From the NCBI GenBank assembly GCA_019914945.1, contig CM034102.1:13009501-13073500 (forward strand): a stretch of DNA of 64,000 bases. Reading direction: 5' to 3'. A program made the position numbers and the translations under genes. The notes below the pieces were generated by a model, which was not told the origin of the DNA, made no database searches, and saw only the letters and a list, made by a program, of their open reading frames with translations. This DNA comes from Typha latifolia (Eukaryota; Streptophyta; Magnoliopsida; Poales; Typhaceae). Below, piece after piece: positions 37,501-48,700 of the stretch; position 1 is the first letter of the stretch; each line of letters begins with the position of its first letter.

Positions 37501-38262
37501 AGCCATTAAAATATTGTTTATATTTTAATACTAGGTTTTAAGAACACATTTCACATTCTTGCTTAGGAACCCCAATTTATATTAACCCAGCCTTGCATGC
37601 CACTAAATATGCATGGACATCTAATGCACTTCCATTTCATGTTACATCTCAGAGATATATAACATTATAGCTGATACTCTTTTTCTTTTCTTCTTTTACA
37701 GGAGTCAAGCAAGAACATTCAAGTAGATGCTTTCCATGTATTCAAGGCATCATTCACAATTGCTTCACTTTTGCTATGTATTATAGTTTGTCTGCCTAAA
37801 TCATAACTCTACTTCTCTTCAAATATTTCAGTTGTTTGCTGCTAATCAAAATAAACCACCTGAGATTGTAAGCATACTACTGACAAACAAAAGCAAGCTT
37901 CTGCGGTTTTTAACTGGCTTCCAGATAGATAAAGGTAATTTTTGCTATAATTAGACCCTTTTGAATTTCGATCTTTCCTATTGAAATAATGGAAATTTCA
38001 GGGACCTATATTCTTTTTACACATATTCTGTATGTATGCTCTCTATTCTCTATTTGCAAGTTCTTTCATGTATTACTTGCTGTTTTATTAGCTTTACTTT
38101 CACGAGTTTCCATGGAGTACTCTTGTGGAAAAGATATTTATTCTCTGATTTAACTCCCACTAAATTTGTAACTCATCAAGGTGCATGTTTCTTTTTGTTC
38201 CAGAAGACGAACAGTTTGAAGCAGACAAAATTCAAGTGGTCAAAGAGATTTCAGCTCTTTAG
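25987..38262 (+). CDS. MO25/CAB39-like scaffold protein, 11 exons
   Basis: MO25 (Mo25/CAB39, Hym) proteins are helical-repeat scaffolds that bind and activate STE20/GCK-family kinases; in plants they are linked to cell division and polarity. Exons: 25987-26106, 26542-26703, 26939-27057, 27536-27610, 28883-28976, 35480-35539, 36141-36209, 36455-36553, 37702-37746, 37832-37934 and 38204-38262, encoding 334 aa, near the family's usual 330-345 aa. The N-terminus [18 protein letters not shown] is diagnostic, as are [17 protein letters not shown] and the [16 protein letters not shown] block. Exon 9 ends at a GC donor. Intron 5 (28977-35479) is expanded by a hAT transposon and other repeats, and intron 8 holds a SINE. 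The frame is intact, but correct removal of the 6.5-kb intron would need transcript confirmation. Confidence 0.92.
26789..26822. repeat. (TA)n microsatellite in MO25 intron 2
   Basis: A 34-bp run of TA dinucleotides within the 235-bp second intron. Confidence 0.92.
30360..30490. repeat. Dispersed repeat, two tandem-like copies, in MO25 intron 5
   Basis: Two related segments, each containing a CTCTAAAATCTTAAGTTGTTAG-like motif split over 30362-30402 and 30445-30485, occur back to back. A related copy in inverted orientation lies at 455-495, and shorter echoes occur near 375-400 and 35278-35310. The downstream text (30520-30650) resembles the end of a degraded retroelement, but no terminal structure is certain. 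Confidence 0.5.
31514..31592. repeat. Poly-C run followed by (TC)n microsatellite in the hAT element
   Basis: Fourteen consecutive C at 31514-31527 are followed by TC dinucleotides at 31558-31592, upstream of the transposase remnant. Such tracts often occur in the 5' leader of plant transposase genes. Confidence 0.9.
31971..34505 (+). pseudogene. hAT transposase remnant: BED zinc finger, DUF659, C-terminal dimerisation domain
   Basis: Fragments in order: a BED-type finger from ATG 31971, with a stop (32061) between its two Cys residues and more stops at 32121 and 32133; an acidic linker (32270-32370); a DUF659/RNase H-like core at 32660-33600 with in-frame stops at 32957, 33179, 33323 and 33557; and a hAT dimerisation domain at 33960-34300 ([13 protein letters not shown] and [13 protein letters not shown]). 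The last domain is preceded by two adjacent stops (34029 and 34032) where the family normally has two Trp. A possible intron at 33619-33713 joins an AAG-YFLN motif. No full-length protein can be made. The core frame runs 900 nt without a frameshift, so decay is mostly by point mutation. Confidence 0.85.
35097..35479. other. Repeat-like flank of the hAT element in MO25 intron 5
   Basis: No gene is present. The section at 35150-35290 (GGGATGCCATCACAGCC and neighbouring GATCAGTCTCAGGATTGACC motifs) resembles the text at 30650-30770 on the other side of the hAT element. The hAT copy may therefore sit inside, or next to, an older repeat. No ends can be assigned. Confidence 0.35.
37041..37313 (+). 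mobile_element. Au-type SINE with duplicated 3' half in MO25 intron 8
   Basis: A tRNA-like promoter is visible: an A-box-like segment TGGTGTGACCATAAGG (37056-37071) and a B box GGGTTCAAATC (37096-37106). It is followed by a 3' body of the Au SINE style: AAGCAT...CTCAGAAA...GCAAGG...CTCTCTGCA...GGTGACACCCGC...TTAGGTAAAA. That body appears twice, at about 37111-37197 and 37213-37313, the second ending GGGAACCTCGTACCACTACC and TTGTTAGGTAAAA. There is no coding capacity. Target duplications could not be seen. Confidence 0.72.
37747..37831 (+). other. GC-AG intron in the MO25 gene
   Basis: Exon 9 ends TTCAAG, directly followed by GCATCA, and the 85-bp intron ends TTTCAG. Joining gives [12 protein letters not shown] in frame, matching the conserved MO25 block (animal proteins have FHVFKVFVANPNK). 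Using the upstream GT in CATGTATTC would delete three conserved residues. Confidence 0.78.
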
Positions 38263-41200
38263 GAACCATAGCTCGAGTTGGTATCACTAATATTTCGCTA
38301 TTTAAGTGTAAATACAGAAGTATGAATTATACTGGTTCCAGAGGTTCTCTCATATGCTCGTAGCGATATGCCAGTGGATGTATATCTACTAAAAGAACTA
38401 ATTTGGGACATAAATCATATGGAAGATTTTGTTTTAATAAAATGTAATATTGTGTTTCTCTAGTGTGTTCATAACCAATGGATCCATCTTATTTCTATTA
38501 TAAAAGTTTGTTAGAGAAAATCTAAACTCTAAGAGCTTGAGTTCAAGAGTTTCATCACTACTGATTTCATGTCATATTTCCATAAATTATCAATGTGTTA
38601 TAATTTGGAAGGAGAGCTTTTGGGAGCATTAGGGCCTCTGCTAAACTTACATGGTGAAACTTGTCTCAGGTAACTAGCATATGGTGGTTCCTACATGAGT
38701 TTAATATTCATTTTCTTGTTCTATTGTTTGTTCCTTGTCAACATGATGAAAGAATTAGGTAGAAAGATTAAAAAAATGTCAAATATAATCTTCTTATGAA
38801 TGCAAGCAGAGAAAATGACTTGGAAGTGACATAGAAAAAATGATACTGCTGTTGATTTCAATCATCTATGTAAGTATTTCAACCCCATCCTACTAGCTCG
38901 AAATATAGATTTTGAGTCTTATACATTGTACATCAATTAAAAGTCGATGCAGAGATGCAGTTGTAGCATTAGAATGGATGATGGGACAAGATAAAGACCA
39001 GTAACTGTTCAATGGAACTTACACTTTAGAGTTTGACTTTTTCAATGAAGGGGGCCATTTGACTTCATGCATTTTTTTTTAAAAAAAAGTGATTTTTAAC
39101 GAGAAAAAAAGAAGAAGAAGAAGAGTATAACTTTTTTTTGTTTATATTATTGAAATGCATGAAACCCAAAGGGCTCCGAGCTTCCTTTGAATTAGAACAC
39201 TCTAGTTCTTCCAAATTCAAACATGGAGGAGAAATGTTAGCAGATTAAAGATATGCTAAATTTCTTAAGGTCATATGCAACAAGATTGTGATTCTCGAAT
39301 AACTTAATAGAGGTGATTCAACCATCTAGATGGCAACGATGTCTCTCCATATCTTCTACGCTGATGATGTATGTGCTTACCGAGTTAGTGAAGCAAAGTG
39401 TACAATTAGTCAAAATTCACGTCTAGAAACTTTATCTTTATACGTTGGTTTATTCTTCTTGATAGAATTTATCTCTCATTATAGCTTAGCAACAGGACTC
39501 ATATAAATGAGATTTCTCCTCCTCAATCAAAGGCGTAGAGCAAGGAAAAAGGACGACAAGGTTAATTAATTTTATACAAAGTATAGATTTCAATTTTTAT
39601 ATATATTTTTTAACACATACAATATATAGAAGATATCACTTAGTCTAATAATAAATCTCCACATTTATGAGAGCTTCATGCACTGGAACACCTTTTACTC
39701 ATATATCTCTGATGATATTTAACTTTTGGTTTTATTTTTCTACACAAGAACTTGCTTTGCTTATGCTTTGAGAGTATATATATGATTAAGTGGATATTGG
39801 CAGGCTTCTAGATGAAGGGAAGTGCTCTAATTTGTTGCTAGTGGCATTTTTAATTGATGCAACCTTATAGAATAAATTAACCAAGAAAATATTTCAAGAT
39901 CTCCAGGTCCAAGAGGGACCATGCATGGATTACTTGAAAAGAAGAGATTCAACCATCCATCTAGATGGCAGTGATGTTTCCCAGATGTTCTATACTAGTG
40001 ATGTGTGTTATTACCTAGTTCAGGACCAATTTGGTCAGCTAGTCAATATCATGATTCATGAGTCATCAAATGGCATCTTTAATCCTGAATTATTTTTCTT
40101 GAACTCATGGAATATAAATCTTTGACTCATTCAAGGTCTTGTCTTTGAAGTTGTAGATCCTTGAATTGTTGCCAATTTTAGATAAGCCTTCTCATTTATA
40201 TTTCTCTCTATACTAAATCTTTTGATTTATGTAAAATCTCTAAATATCTTATTTTGTAGTTATTCGTGATCGTCACGCGATAAATGTTAGATACTCTAAG
40301 ACCTATTTTACTCTCTTTTTTAAAATAAATTAAGAATAAGATAGTCATTTGACGGAGGTATTTAAAAATTAGTAACAATTCAAGGAGTTTAAATATAATC
40401 AATGCTTTAACTTATAAAAAAAAAAGCATAAGATTTAGAACTTATTTATTTGGCACTGTTTCTTAAAACAGTGGGAAGAAAGTGAGAGAATCTTACAGAT
40501 ATAGTGTATCATCATCTATCAGTGAAGCAAGAATTATTATCAAGAAGAAATAAATTAAGGAGAAGTGAAGAACACCTTCTTAGAAAGCATGAGTGTTACT
40601 ACTCTCCAAGACAAATGTAAGAATTAAGCAAAAGAGAAGGAGACAAGTAGATAGACACCAACTAGTGAATTGACCAAAAATTATCCACAGTTGAAGAGCA
40701 TCTCATCTAGTCACCATATCTGAATCAAAAATATATCAACCTCTGAAAGAAATAGTACTAGTAAACATAAACTACATTGCATAATCCAACACATTCATGC
40801 ATATTATTCACAACTACTTTGTATTTAGGAGAGGTTTTGTTAATCCTTTTATCCATGGCCAAGACCAACAAATCAAGGTTTTAAGTGCTGATAGGAAGAC
40901 ACCACCTAAGAGGAGTTCTTCCAGTTCCACCTTTCCACTAGGTCTAATTATTAGTTCTCTAATTAGATATCTAATGATGATCCTATGAACAGTGTTTTAT
41001 TCTTTTAGGTAGAATATCCCTTGGGAATCTGACAGTCCAACTTAAAAGATATCAAGATATATGTGTTTCTTTTTATTGATTCATAGATTTACATTCTAGG
41101 TTATGTGATAATCTGACAGCAACAAGTGAAAACCACCATAGTAATAAAATGCTAATCTTGAGAGTGGTTTGCTCTCTTATGGGATAAGTATATATAGAAC

Positions 41201-42762
41201 TCCTAAACTATTGCTGACCTGATCTCCTGAATGGATTATTGTGTTCTTTAGTATTTAGTTTAATTTTTTTGCTAAGGAAATCTTAATTGGATAATTGAAT
41301 TTATATGTTCATATATTATTTTTTAATAAAATAATTTAATGAATAGCTGTGTTTTTGTGTTACCCTTCTCCCGATTAGGCTTAAATTCACTTTATTGCAT
41401 TATAATTAGTATCAAGCTAAACCTGTTAATTTTTTAATCATATTTAATCGACCTACGTGTCGAATTTATAAATGCCCATAAGAAATAAAATTGTGGATAA
41501 TTGGATAAAAATTTTCAACACATTTAAAATACTATTAACTAGATGTTATACAATAAAAGTATGATAAAAATATATATATTTATATATGTTTAATATATTT
41601 ATCATATCTTTATTATCTTAAATCCAATTGGCATTATTTTTTGTGTTAAAAAGTTTATTTAATTATTTATAACTTTGTATTCAATGAGTATCTCTAAATT
41701 TGATTTATAGATTAGTTAAGTATGATAAGAATATATAATAATTTCATTTTAAATATAACTATAAAGAGATAATAGTAACGCAAATAAAATTATAGACGAG
41801 CGAAATAAATTTAAGCCTAAAATTTAGTTTCCAAAAATAAAAATGTTTGAGCAACAATCCATGAGGCTAGATATAATTGTTTCAAAAGATTATATGAAAA
41901 TAGGTAAATTCCAGATTTAAGTGTAATAAACCCTTTTTTCCCCCATTTCTCATGGTATCCATTCTTTTGTTTAATGCCTAATGATATATTTACTATTAAA
42001 AGATTAAGCTTTTATTTGACACATTATGAAATTATTGATGGACAGTTGGTTGTTCTTCCAGTCAGTCAAAACGCACACTCTCTATCGTCCCAAGTGGAAA
42101 CTTGGAAAAGTTTCCAAACTATAAAGCAAAGTATTAATCTATGGAGAAAGATGTGCGAAACTTTCAGGTTACACTCAGAAGCCACCATTATCGCCGTTTC
42201 CGGATTACTCCTGAAGATAATTTTTAACAAAAAGCTGCTTCCTTTGTCGAGATCTTCACAAGAAAAGAGGCTCAAAGATTGGGTCTTTGGATCACGCCGC
42301 CTCCAAAAGATGTCGGTTTTCCGGACATTTATGCTGAAATCCTTTTGACTTTTGGTGAAAGGCGAGCGACCCAATTCGAGCTTTCACCGTAATCTTCCCC
42401 TTTTTTCAATCAAGGGTCGGTGGTTTTTTTACTTGGTTTGTTGTTAGCTTCCAGTTGGCCTTCTTTTGTTTGAGTTTTGTACGTAAGTTCTTGGTTCTTT
42501 GACTTCCTTTACGGTGGTGGGATTTGGGTTTCCTGGAGTTGCGGGAGTTGTGTTTCTTGGCTTCTGGGTGGTTGGAAGTTCTTCGTCTTTGAGCTTTGGC
42601 TCCTTGTCCGAGGTACCAAAATTGGATTTTTTTTTTTTTTTTCCTTCAGCGTTTCGGTGTTCTCATGATTTTAATAGCCTAGGGTTTGCTTGGCGTTGTT
42701 TGTTCTAGCTTCTCGTACTAATCTTTATCCTCTCTCATCTGTTGGCATTCTTCTAGTTGTCT
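38263..42762. other. Long AT-rich intergenic region with unassigned repeats
   Basis: No gene is supported across about 4.5 kb. Two related segments at 39313-39395 and 39944-40022 share a GATTCAACCATC...CTAGATGGCA core and a GATGATGT / GATGTGTG segment, so they are probably copies of one element. From about 42080 the sequence becomes less AT-rich and T/G-rich, which may be the promoter and leader of the C2 gene downstream. Confidence 0.55.
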
Positions 42763-42803
42763 GAGCTTTGTTGTACTCCTCCGAGGTATAAAAACTGGAT
42801 TTT
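42591..42803. repeat. Diverged direct duplication upstream of the C2 gene, with a TATA-like box in the second copy
   Basis: Copy one (42591-42633) runs GAGCTTTGGCTCC...CCGAGGTACCAAAATTGGATTTT. Copy two (42763-42803) runs GAGCTTTGTTGTACTCCTCCGAGGTATAAAAACTGGATTTT in the same order, 172 bp further on. The ACCAAAA of copy one corresponds to TATAAAAA (42787-42794) in copy two, 159 bp before the ATG. Whether this acts as the TATA box is inference. Confidence 0.6.
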
Positions 42804-42952
42804 GCTTCAGGTTTACCGGATGTTTTAGCTTGTGAGAGTTGGATTTCAATCCAAGTTGTAGTGTTTGTTCTCCAATCATTCTAATCTCTACTTTTGAGCT
42901 AAATCTTCCATATTTTTGGTATTATATAGGTCTTTTGCTCCTTGTCCGTTTC

Positions 42953-44050
42953 ATGGAGTTCTCCAATTCCCAATCTTCCATGGCCGAGCCTGCAAAGCTT
43001 AGCAACAAAATCCCAGAAGGATTCATCGGCTATCTTGATGTGTTCATCCACCAAGCCCGCGGCATTCACAACATCTGCATCTATCACAAGCAAGATGTGT
43101 ATGCGAAGCTCTGTCTCACCAGTGACCCCGAAGCCGCCGTCTCGACCCAAATCATCAATTGTGCTGGGAGGAACCCGGTGTTCAACGAGAATCTCCGCCT
43201 CAACGTTCGAACCCTCGACTCGTCCCTCAGATGCGAGATATGGATGCTCAGTAGGGTGAAGAACTACCTTGGGGACCAGCTGCTTGGACTTAGTCTCGTG
43301 CCACTGCCGGACGTCGTGGTCGCCAGCGGGAACAAGTTGGCGCTGGAATACTCCCTCTCATCGAATGATCTTTTCCACTCTCCGGCCGGTTTCGTTCAGC
43401 TGTCCTTGTCCTATGTGGGTTTGTTGCCAGCCGTACCTATGGCCCCTACGAATGCTATGCCAGATTTGGAGAATGAGAATGAGGATTCAATTCCTACTGT
43501 GTATGAGAAGATTGAATTCCCTGATTTGAAAATAGACAATGAGAATCAGCTCATGGTTTCCGAGTATTTCCGGATACCATGCACCAGAATGGATACCCAC
43601 TGCTCACAGAGCCTGATCACTATGGAGAATGATAGCTGCCCTGATGATAATGATGATGCAGGAGTTCATGTCATCGATTGCTTGTCGAAAGAAAATGGAA
43701 TTGATGCTGTTGAAGGTTTAGGAAATGAGACTCCTTTGAGTAGTGCTCCAATTACAGACACTCCAATTGCAGCATCTCCAGGCCAAACAGATAAAAGCCC
43801 AGTAGTCGCGGAGAGTGCGATCATCAAACCTCTTGTCGGCGTCGACATCATCAAATCAGAGGAGATTGTTGATATGTACATGAAGAGCATGCAGCAGTTT
43901 ACAGTCTCTCTCACGAAAATGAAACTTCCTATGGATAGTGAGAAGGGATACACAACTACTGAGAATGTCAATTCGAGTTCTCAGAAGAAGCTGCAGCTGT
44001 CGAAGGAGAGTAGCCCTAGAGTTTTCTATGGAAGCAGGGCATTCTTCTAA
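42953..44050 (+). CDS. C2-domain (CaLB-type lipid-binding) protein, single exon
   Basis: The open frame runs uninterrupted upstream to 42839, but the first ATG is at 42953, so that start is chosen (365 aa). An N-terminal C2 domain spans about residues 24-150: it opens with GYLDVFIHQARGIHN and continues through DVYAKLCL, the FNENLRLNV strand and SLRCEIWML. C2 domains bind membranes, often with calcium. The usual set of acidic loop residues is incomplete (D at KQDVY and at LGDQLLG), so calcium dependence is doubtful. The rest is acidic and probably disordered, with a short helical segment near 301-330 (KSEEIVDMYMKSMQQF). Plant homologues are small calcium-dependent lipid-binding family proteins of poorly known function. 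The coding region is more GC-rich than its surroundings. No disruption is seen. Confidence 0.85.
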   Translation: MEFSNSQSSMAEPAKLSNKIPEGFIGYLDVFIHQARGIHNICIYHKQDVYAKLCLTSDPEAAVSTQIINCAGRNPVFNENLRLNVRTLDSSLRCEIWMLSRVKNYLGDQLLGLSLVPLPDVVVASGNKLALEYSLSSNDLFHSPAGFVQLSLSYVGLLPAVPMAPTNAMPDLENENEDSIPTVYEKIEFPDLKIDNENQLMVSEYFRIPCTRMDTHCSQSLITMENDSCPDDNDDAGVHVIDCLSKENGIDAVEGLGNETPLSSAPITDTPIAASPGQTDKSPVVAESAIIKPLVGVDIIKSEEIVDMYMKSMQQFTVSLTKMKLPMDSEKGYTTTENVNSSSQKKLQLSKESSPRVFYGSRAFF

Positions 44051-44784
44051 ATTTATCAGCTGCATTTACTTGGTAGAGGATGGCTTGTGTTGATCCTGAT
44101 CATGATCTTGCTCCTATCACTTCTTTTACTACATGTATCTAAATACTGAGTTGTAAATATTATCCACATCAACTTATGAATCTTTATCTCATGGAATTGC
44201 ACTTCCAATTTCAATCTCTCTTTTGATTTTTTGATGAGAGGGTATTTGAGTATTCCACATACCAGCTATTGTATGTCTGGCTGTTGCATGACTTTGCTTT
44301 AATGAACTCTCATGATATATACAATATCTTTTGTTTCTTTGTTAATGATGTTGTCCTGCATTTCATTTTAGATATGCATTAGCTTTGTCATGTTGCTAAC
44401 TGGTCAGGAAAAGCTTGTCAATTCTTTCAGGATATTTAGGATTATAAGACTGTCAATTATCCCTCTCAGGTGATAGACTATAATAAGAATTTTAGAGGAG
44501 ACAGGAAAATTTTCATGGTCATCTTGCTTGATGATTTGGGTGAGTTTCTTCCAGTGGGGGAATTCAAATTCATTGTTAAGAGTTGCAGAGTCGAACAGTT
44601 TGTTATTTGTTGTTGTTTTGTATCCATTGCAATTTCCTATATGTTTGTTTACATTATCCTCTTAACTTGACTGTTTGACTACATAGTTCTTCAACTAGTA
44701 TGTGAAATGATAACAGGAAGCACATTTCCTCTAGAGTTTTTGACCAAAATAGCCTCATTTTTTAAATTTTTTATCCAAATGGAC

Positions 44785-45000
44785 TACCCTCAGACGCTGT
44801 TCAGCGTTTTTAAAAACGCTAATCGGTTCAACATTTTTATCGCCAGATAATTTTTTCCCTAAATTAATGAAAGACTAAATTAAATGAATTTATATGCATA
44901 AAACGCTGAGAATATCCTCAGCGTTTAAAGACCAGATAAAAATACTGAATTGATCAGCGTTTTTGCCCAAGAAAAAAACCCCTATAAGTTTAGCGTTTTT
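44785..45000. repeat. Unassigned repeat built on AGCGTTTTT / AAAACGCT motifs
   Basis: The motif AGCGTTT or its complement occurs seven times in about 210 bp. Two pairs form hairpins. One is AAACGCTGAG and CTCAGCGTTT at 44901-44926, a perfect 10-bp stem with a 6-nt loop. The other lies at 44802-44820, GCGTTTTTAAAAACGC. No target duplication or terminal structure was recognised. Flanking text (CCTCATTTTTTAAATTTTT) is repeat-like. Confidence 0.55.
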
Positions 45001-45681
45001 GTTAAAACTACAATATATTAAATCTCATAAATTTGAGAGTAATTTATTCACGTAAAAAAAATAAAGAGAGCTAGTTTGGCCACAAACTCTTTCCTCTGCT
45101 GGACAGTGATCCAGGAGTTATTTTATTTTTTTAATCATTTTAGTCTACACACAACATTTAATATTATACCTGGCTAGATGAGTTATAAATAAAAGAATCA
45201 CTGCCGGAGATGGCAATTTTGTAATTTCTAGTACCATTAGTGAATTAAAACTTTAATAGAGAAATCATTGAACCAGTAAGTAAGCGATTTATATTACTAT
45301 TAATATTTTTCTATCTACCAAGAAAGTGATTTATTCAATAAAATTACTAACTAAGACATTAGTTATTGTATGCCAGGTACAAATCATCTTATAAGCATTG
45401 GAGTGAATCAAAACTCAACTAAGTGGTTGACCCTAATCAGATCGGCTCGCGAGCTTAATGAGAATGTATGGAGGTATTTTTTATTTGGGGGGAGTTCGAA
45501 GAAAATAAAATGGATTTTTTTTATCTGCCTTTTTCATTTTTTTTCCTAATAAAAATAAATCAATCAAAATAAAATTATCTAATCTACAAGAACAAAATAT
45601 TTGTTATGCTCAACTTAGAATAGTCAAAAACTCAGGATATTTTGGATGATGTTTGACTAAATTTGGCGAGATAAAGTTTCT

Positions 45682-45708
45682 TTATATATATATATATATA
45701 TATATATT
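45682..45708. repeat. (TA)n microsatellite
   Basis: A 27-bp TA dinucleotide run in the spacer between the C2 and RRM genes. Confidence 0.9.
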
Positions 45709-48700
45709 GCATGTATACTATTATAAAACCCGTTATTTATGTATACACTACTCTAAAGTTGATATTTATATGTATATCTTAAAAATACTTCTTGGTTTTT
45801 ATATAATTATCCTTTAGAATATTTGTTTATGCTTGGATACCATGAAAGTTAATCAATTGTTAAGTCTTTTTTTAATCCATTTCACAGTGAAAATACAAAA
45901 ATGCCCTTAATTTTTGTTGTATAGATTACTTTCAATTAGGAGCATCTTTGTAATTTCATCTACTAAATATATTGGATTTTAAAATTGAGTTATCAAAATG
46001 TAACTATTCTAGAGGATCCATGCAGAAGCAATGGTTTTTAAGGGTACGTGTGTAAATATGAAATTTAGAAGGGCATAAACGCAAAAAAGGAGGAGCTTTT
46101 GAGGGGTATACCTGCAAAGAGAATCCTTAATATGAAAATAAAAAAAAAATAGTAAAATTGTGTTAAAAATTGGTGAGATTTTAAACCTAAATAGAGAAGT
46201 ACTAACATTAAAATAAATATGAGTGGAATTCCTCAAGGGAAAATTAGTAATTCTTGCTTAATATTAAAACAATTTAGAGGTATAAAATGAGAGGAGAGAG
46301 AAATAGATACTGCTATAATATACTAGTATAAAGAGGGTTATCTCAGAATAAGCCTTATTCATATTCCATTCATTCTTATTCCACACAAGTGACTAAGAAG
46401 AGAGCAGCAGCAAAAGAAAAGACATGGGATTTTGCAGGAGTGGCCCTTTTGATAGGTTTTCAATTCCCTTCTCTGCTTTATGTAAGCAAAAGGCCATGGA
46501 GAGAGAATGTCTCCACATGAAATCATGCACCATACAGCTAGACAAGTGTGACTTAATTAACAAAAGGAAAGGATTAGGATATATAATGGAATCAGAATGT
46601 ACAGGTGTTAGTGACAACAAACAAAGTTAACCCCCTCTCTTTTTCTCTTTTCCTTTTATTTTTTTTCTCTTTCTTTCTTTTTTATTTTGCAAGGTGGGGA
46701 AGCCCCCATAAAATTTCAATAAGAATATGAAATGGGAATGCAGTATGCAGCCATAATTTAGGCAATTTAGAGAAATAAACATAGTCTAGAAATGAATTAG
46801 AATTGATTGGTAAAATTGTTCTTGAGGACCAAAGAAGGCATCCCCTGGAAGTTTCACTAATAAATCATCATCTCTTGTACATAGCAGTAAAACAATAAAA
46901 AGAGAAACATGAACCTCCTGATAGTTGCGACTACCGAGCATAATGCTAGATATCTAGCAGTTTTATGTATAAAAAGAGTCAGTCTATATGGCGTACTGCC
47001 GACATACATCGGAAGAACCTCTGAATATATCCCGCAATCTGATTTCACATCTCAATCAAAACCCAATAGACAAAACCCAAATTCAGTAAGAAAAGGTGAA
47101 CCTAAAGATTCTCAAACGTTACACAAAATTGCATATGTAAGATTTTTTTTTTTTTTTAATTTTATACCATCTGCCTGGTTAGCTCTAAACAATCAACTGA
47201 ACTGTACTTATAATGCGGTATCTGACCTTTGCAATTATGCACCTGATTCACTGGATTCTTCGCATATCATGAACCCTGTAATGAAAGAACGATTTCGTTG
47301 GCAGCAAGACCTGAGCAAGCAAAAAAGAAGACTGAGTATAAGACATCTGATACCTTTTATAGACACTTTGAACAAAAGATAAAACACTAATCCATAAATA
47401 CAAGATGAAATCTCGAGTCTCGACATACTTATATAAATTCTTCATTTCATCACCATACAATCAAATATAACGTACAAAATTTGCCAATGCAATCTCGATA
47501 TATTTCTATAAAAGCTTCCTGGACAAAACATTGCCAATACAGTCGCATAAGGGTCTCGCAGCAATCCATTGGTACATGTTCTCAAAGCCTAATAGAGTTC
47601 TTATAGGACAGCTAAAGGTCGGAAGCTACCAAATTATGGGGTCCTCTAGCATCTAGATGGCTTCTTTCCAGTGGCCAATTGCTCTTAGTAACCTACAAGT
47701 GTTCTTGGGGCCCTTTCATCTATTATTGGTAAAAGGTTAGTCAATGGTGACAAATTGACAATGATGATGAAGATGGTCCATGGTACGCTGATCCATCATA
47801 ATTTTCTTCCATCAGTAACTGCAACCTAACAGAATGTGTATGATACAGTAACACAGGGATATTCCTGCCTTAATGAAAGTATTGAAGGATTACTTACAAA
47901 CCACGTCATCTTAGCACGAAATAACATATTTGTGGCAGTATGATGCGTATCACTATGGTGTTGTCTGGACAAGAATAATTTGGTCTCAGGAGCACCTTTA
48001 CAGTTTCGGTGTTCCAGACAAAATTACAAAACAAAGGATTAAACTAGAATAAAGTATAAATTGAGGACAAAACACAAGAATCATATGACAGAAATTAAGA
48101 AGTCAAGAACAATCTACTCCTGGAATGTGCTCCATAGAAGGGGTAGTCTTAATTCTATTTCATCATCATTTAAGCCTTTTCTAAGCAGATATAAGTTACA
48201 TGGAAAATAAAGAACAACTGACCATTTCCCGTCATTCCTATAACCAAGAGGAAAGCAGGAAAGGCCGCAATAGAGAAGCATTTGCTATGGTATACAAGCT
48301 TACTCTGTTACTCTGAATGGTGCTTGGGCTTCAATGTCTAGGACATATCTAAAGAACCAAATAAAATGAAATCCAACAGAACAATTACTAGAAGGAGAAG
48401 TCGACTAAAGAAAAGAACCACTTGAGCTGATAGACATTTTAAATTTGAGGTTAAACAACAAAAAGAATCATTAAGACATAAGAAATTCAAATAAGTTCAG
48501 TTCATCGAGATGGTTCACATACAAACCTACAGTATCTCACAAGATTAGATAAGAGGAGAGATTATTTTGAAACCTAAGGCCAAAAAAAAAAAGGCTGGTA
48601 CACGTAACATCAGCCACTATATATTGATACATTTGTAAGTCAAATGTATCAACCATAGCATGCCCAATTAAAAGAACAAAGCAGGATGTATTGGTTCAGT

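Noticed and set aside
42839..42952. 38-residue N-terminal extension of the C2 protein, including a hydrophobic stretch
   Set aside because: The extension has no ATG; the first in-frame ATG is at 42953.
46909..47382. 157-codon plus-strand open frame
   Set aside because: Its composition is unremarkable, it contains a long poly-T derived Phe run, and it has no recognised domain or splice partners.
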